Source: Bacillota bacterium
GTDB lineage: Bacteria; Bacillota; Clostridia; Peptostreptococcales; Anaerovoracaceae
Length of the DNA: 8,235 nt
Reading direction: 5' to 3'
NCBI GenBank assembly: GCA_016284485.1
Contig: JAEEOX010000189.1
Span: forward strand, 1-8,235
Program-made: the position numbers and the translations under genes
The notes under the pieces: model-generated
What the model was told of the DNA's origin: nothing
Database searches by the model: none
What the model saw: only the letters and a program-made list of their open reading frames with translations
Shown here: positions 5,446 to 8,235 of the stretch, piece after piece
Layout: every line of letters starts with the position of its first letter
How positions within the stretch are numbered: the stretch's first letter is position 1

Positions 5446-6025
5446 TCCTGTCAACTATTGGCTTTATCTGGCTGCGGTCCATCAGATCGCAGCCGTTTTT
5501 TATTCTCTCTTTCAGGAGTCTCTGGGACTCGGTCATCTGGCTTCCCATGCTGTCGATCATCTTGAGGGTCAGACTGATGACTGTCTTGTCCCCGCCCTTC
5601 ACCTTTTCCGGCTCATAGCGTCCGTCCAGGAAGTAGCACTCAGCCTGCCTGAGCCACTTCTTGTCGAAGTTCACATACCTCAGGTCCTCCCGGGCCTGCT
5701 GGTCCCTCAGGCTTATTCCCACCGCAAAAAACACGATGTTCTTTGTGGGCTTGTACAGCCCCAGCTGGAAGTCGGCGTTGGAATCGTGGGCAGCATAAAA
5801 CCAGTTCTTGAACTGCTTCTTGGTAAGCTTCAGGAACTTGTCTATGCCTTCGATGCCTCCCGCGTGGACCCCGCCTCCGAAGATGATGTTCCGGTTCTCC
5901 AGAATGTCAGACTTCTTTACCTGATCCAGTTCCAGTACCGGGCACTGAAGTTCCTCCGCGATCCACCGGGCATACTGCTCCGCGGCACCGTATTTGCTTT
6001 TGTATATGACTATGGTGTCCTGCAT
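5420..6025 (-). CDS. Flavodoxin-domain protein
   Basis: A 201-residue cytoplasmic protein with a flavodoxin-like fold. The N-terminal strand TIVIYKS (4-10) and the loop SKYGAAEQYA (10-19) form the FMN-phosphate site. The second strand ends in IIFGGGVHAGGIEGIDKFL (47-65), as in the clostridial flavodoxin domain group related to HemG, and KNIVFFAVGI (95-104) is the next core strand. Residues about 72-94, rich in aromatics, look like an insertion relative to plain flavodoxins, and the C-terminal 70 residues are helical and charged. A role as an electron carrier or reductase is a family-level inference; HemG-like protoporphyrinogen oxidase activity is not supported by context. ATG 6025 follows a GAAGGAAG ribosome binding site and lies 19 bases after pfkA, so it is the last gene of the dnaE-pfkA unit. 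Its 3' end overlaps the radical SAM gene by 26 bases, and its coding sequence holds that gene's terminator. Confidence 0.8.
   Translation of the reverse strand: MQDTIVIYKSKYGAAEQYARWIAEELQCPVLELDQVKKSDILENRNIIFGGGVHAGGIEGIDKFLKLTKKQFKNWFYAAHDSNADFQLGLYKPTKNIVFFAVGISLRDQQAREDLRYVNFDKKWLRQAECYFLDGRYEPEKVKGGDKTVISLTLKMIDSMGSQMTESQRLLKERIKNGCDLMDRSQIKPIVDRIRGDQPQE
5470..5501 (+). terminator. Intrinsic terminator of the radical SAM gene, inside the flavodoxin gene
   Basis: GGCTGCG (5470-5476) pairs exactly with CGCAGCC (5488-5494), extendable by a T-A and a G-T pair. One G then precedes six T's (5496-5501) and ATTCTCTCTTT. It begins 25 bases after the radical SAM stop codon, the classic spacing. 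On the other strand the same bases encode KNGCDLMDRSQ of the flavodoxin protein (residues 176-186). Confidence 0.85.
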
Positions 6026-6044
6026 CCGGTCTTCCTTCCCAAAG

Positions 6045-7007
6045 CTACTTGCTGAGCACGTCGATGAGTCTGTACATCTCTTCGTTGAAGTCTCTCTTCA
6101 TGTTTATGGCTTTCTCCAGATCCACCGAGATGATGTGGTTGTCCACTATGCCGATGGCCCTGGACGGCGAGTCGTCATGAAGGAGATCCACGGCTTTTGC
6201 TCCGCAAAGCGTACCCAGATTCCTGTCGTTGAGGGTCGGGCTTCCGCCTCTCTGAAGGTAGGACAGAACCACCAGCTTGGTGTCCTTGCCGGTGTGCTCC
6301 TGGACATATTTCACCAGTTCCTCGCTTCCTATGTCCGCGCCTTCCGCCTTGATGATGATGGAGTGGAGCTTGCCCTTCCTCATACCGTCCATGATCTTGA
6401 TGCAGAGAGCGTTCAGATCTATGGGCTTCTCCGGGACCAGTACGTATTCGGCGCCGCCTGCCAGTCCTGAGAAGAGAGCTATGTCTCCGCACTCTCTGCC
6501 CATGACCTCCACGATGGTGGTCCTGTTATGGGAGGAAGATGTGTCTCTCAGTTTGGAAATGGCGTCCAGCACCGTGGTCACCGCGGTGTCGAATCCAATT
6601 GTGAAATCCGTGTATCCCAGGTCATTGTCGATGGTTCCAGGGACTCCCATTACAGTTATGCCTCTCTTCGCCAGGTCCAGGCCTCCTCTGAAGGTGCCGT
6701 CACCGCCGATTATGACAAGGCCTTCCACGCCGTAGGTCTTCAGGACCCCGGCCGCGTGATCCACCCATTTTTCTTCCATGAAGCGGGCGCTTCTTGCGGA
6801 CTTCAGTACCGTTCCGCCCCTGTGCATGATGTCACCCACAGAGTACCTGTCCATGAGGCGGAAATCTCCGTCCAGCAATCCTTCATATCCTCTCTCGATC
6901 CCGTAGACGTCCATGCCGCGGTCCAGCCCGCACCTGACCACCGCCCTGATGGCAGCGTTCATGCCCGGGGAGTCTCCTCCGCTTGTAAGTACTGCGATCC
7001 TGTTCAT
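6045..7007 (-). CDS. pfkA: ATP-dependent 6-phosphofructokinase
   Basis: Phosphorylates fructose 6-phosphate to fructose 1,6-bisphosphate, the committed step of glycolysis, as a cytoplasmic tetramer. At 320 residues it aligns almost without gaps to the E. coli enzyme. It has G11, R72, GGDG 101-104 and PGTIDND 123-129 with catalytic D127; R162, MGR 169-171 and E222 are also kept. G104 and G124 mark ATP use rather than pyrophosphate, which would have D and K. The effector-site residues R21, R25, R54, R154, E187, K211 and K213 suggest control by ADP and phosphoenolpyruvate. Oddly, two residues that hold the sugar 6-phosphate, R243 and H249 in E. coli, are K244 and Y250 here. The ATG follows the dnaE stop by 4 bases, with its GAGG ribosome binding site in the last codons of dnaE, so the two are translationally coupled. 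pyk, a frequent next gene, is absent. Confidence 0.98.
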   Translation of the reverse strand: MNRIAVLTSGGDSPGMNAAIRAVVRCGLDRGMDVYGIERGYEGLLDGDFRLMDRYSVGDIMHRGGTVLKSARSARFMEEKWVDHAAGVLKTYGVEGLVIIGGDGTFRGGLDLAKRGITVMGVPGTIDNDLGYTDFTIGFDTAVTTVLDAISKLRDTSSSHNRTTIVEVMGRECGDIALFSGLAGGAEYVLVPEKPIDLNALCIKIMDGMRKGKLHSIIIKAEGADIGSEELVKYVQEHTGKDTKLVVLSYLQRGGSPTLNDRNLGTLCGAKAVDLLHDDSPSRAIGIVDNHIISVDLEKAINMKRDFNEEMYRLIDVLSK

Positions 7008-7011
7008 CCTT

Positions 7012-8235
7012 TTACCTCGTTTCTTCTGTCTTTACATTCTCTGAGCCCAAAAGACCTATGAGCTGGTTCTCCAGCGACTTGGACATGGTTATGCCCATGG
7101 TCTTCTGCACTGCCTTTCCTCCCGGAAGGTAGATATATATCTTCCAGATCTCTTCGCCCCTGTGTCTGTTGAGGGCCAGCTGTATGTGCTCCGTGGCGAT
7201 CCTGGGATCCATTCCTCCTGAGATCCTCAGCTTCATGGTCCCTGCCATGCTGATCCTGGCGCTGGGCGCAGGCTCTTCTGGTCTTGATGCAGGCGGGGAC
7301 GGGATGTTCCGTGCCGCGCTGCGAGGCTCCTCCGTCTGATCCGGCGCGCTGTCCGGCTTAAGGGGGATTATCTCCTCGGCCAGCACTTTGGCGGATTCTC
7401 CCTCCTTGAAGTCCAGCCTGCCCCTGATGTTTATGATCTTGTCAGGGTCGGTATAAGCCGCCACGTTTGAATACGTCTTGGGGAAGACCACCACCTCGTA
7501 GGAGCCGTACAGGTCTTCCATGGTAAGGAAGGCCATCATGGCTCCCGACTTGGTTATCTGTGTCTTTCTGGAGGAAACTATCCCGCATACGGACACCCTC
7601 ATGCCGTCCCTGAGTTTCACGCTGATGTTGCCCTGCTGATATTCCTCCTCGGCGTGCATCATGTCGTCGGAGGTCACCGAGCTCAGCCTCTTCATTACCT
7701 TCTCGTAGTCCGCCAGGGGATGATCGGAGAGGTAGACTCCCAGCATCTCCTTTTCCATGAACATGCTGACTTCCTTGGAGAAAGGCTTGATGTCGGGAAG
7801 TTCGGTCTTCACCGCATCCATGGCCCCTCCCGCCATGTCGAACAGGGATATCTGTCCCTTGATGTTCTTCTTAGCCTCGTTCTGGGCGGTCTCCATCAGG
7901 CTCTCGTAGATCCCCAGCATGGCGGCCTTGTTGTCGGAAAAGCACTCCAGCGCCCCTGCCTTGATCAGGGATTCCACCGCCTTCTTGTTGACCTCGGTTA
8001 TGTCCAGATTCCTGATGAAGGTGAAAATATCCTTCGGCAGGCCCTTTTCCTCTCTGGTCCTGATGATGGCTTCGATGGCTCCGTCTCCCACATTCTTGAC
8101 GCCGCGGAGGCCGAATCTTATGGATCCGTCGGTCACAGTGAACTTGGCGTGGGACTTGTTGACATCGGGCGGAAGCACCTTGATGCCCATGTCGTGGCAG
8201 TTACGGATGTATCTGGCGGTCTGGTTGAAATCTCC
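7012..8235 (-). CDS. dnaE: DNA polymerase III alpha subunit, C-terminal part (runs off the right edge)
   Basis: The C-terminal 407 residues of the replicative polymerase; the frame is open from base 8235, with 15 codons before the first visible methionine at 8190, so the true start lies outside the window. Counting from that methionine, residues 3-45 carry the KVLPPDVNKS and RFGLRGVKNVG stretches that end the polymerase/fingers region. Residues 50-85 hold a helix-hairpin-helix DNA-binding element. QISLF at 113-117 is a beta-clamp binding motif. An OB-fold spans about 197-277, beginning MRVSVCGIVSSRKT. A proline-rich linker (about 280-312) joins it to a C-terminal domain of about 80 residues. 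This is the DnaE type, not PolC, which carries its own exonuclease. The PHP and catalytic aspartates are not in view. It ends in TAA at 7014-7012 and is followed directly by pfkA, a gene order common in Gram-positive bacteria. Confidence 0.97.
   Translation of the reverse strand, partial: GDFNQTARYIRNCHDMGIKVLPPDVNKSHAKFTVTDGSIRFGLRGVKNVGDGAIEAIIRTREEKGLPKDIFTFIRNLDITEVNKKAVESLIKAGALECFSDNKAAMLGIYESLMETAQNEAKKNIKGQISLFDMAGGAMDAVKTELPDIKPFSKEVSMFMEKEMLGVYLSDHPLADYEKVMKRLSSVTSDDMMHAEEEYQQGNISVKLRDGMRVSVCGIVSSRKTQITKSGAMMAFLTMEDLYGSYEVVVFPKTYSNVAAYTDPDKIINIRGRLDFKEGESAKVLAEEIIPLKPDSAPDQTEEPRSAARNIPSPPASRPEEPAPSARISMAGTMKLRISGGMDPRIATEHIQLALNRHRGEEIWKIYIYLPGGKAVQKTMGITMSKSLENQLIGLLGSENVKTEETR

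Noticed and set aside
5387..6055. Open frame of 222 codons on the plus strand opposite the flavodoxin gene
   Set aside because: It has no recognisable motif and no ribosome binding site that I can see, and it is the antisense shadow of a clear flavodoxin-domain gene.

Overview
The window looks like ordinary chromosome from a Gram-positive, anaerobe-type bacterium, most likely a member of the Clostridia. This rests on near-consensus vegetative promoters, strong AGGAGG-type ribosome binding sites, short AT-rich gaps between GC-richer genes, a dnaE-pfkA gene order, a PrsW-type protease, and a solo Elp3-like radical SAM protein. I cannot name a genus from sequence alone. I see no tRNA, rRNA, CRISPR array, insertion sequence or phage gene, and no gap over 300 bases without a gene.

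Layout, left to right. (1) 1-1228, minus strand: an intramembrane protease of the PrsW family followed at once by pyrB (aspartate carbamoyltransferase), which runs off the left edge; the stop codon of prsW merges with the pyrB ribosome binding site. (2) 1229-1381: a divergent control region with a promoter facing each way. (3) 1382-2320, plus strand: a DagK/YegS-type lipid kinase. (4) 2310-4295, minus strand: a PlsC-like acyltransferase with a zinc ribbon and a C-terminal beta-rich region, followed by ung (uracil-DNA glycosylase). ung overlaps the 3' end of the lipid kinase gene tail to tail by 11 bp. (5) 4296-4425: a second divergent control region. (6) 4426-5445, plus strand: an Elp3-like radical SAM protein without an acetyltransferase domain. 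(7) 5420-8235, minus strand: the 3' part of dnaE (replicative DNA polymerase III alpha), then pfkA (ATP-dependent phosphofructokinase), then a flavodoxin-domain protein. This is a tightly packed unit that overlaps the radical SAM gene tail to tail by 26 bp.

The most notable structure is regulatory. At 5351-5501 the two convergent transcripts each appear to end at an intrinsic terminator placed inside the opposing gene's coding sequence: the minus-strand terminator lies in the radical SAM gene and the plus-strand terminator in the flavodoxin gene. A looser version of the same arrangement is seen at the lipid kinase/ung junction. If real, the convergent mRNAs overlap in antisense by roughly 150 and up to about 390 nt. 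I see no defence island or other clearly new multi-gene system. The least understood proteins are the acyltransferase-zinc ribbon fusion, the solo radical SAM protein and the flavodoxin-domain protein.
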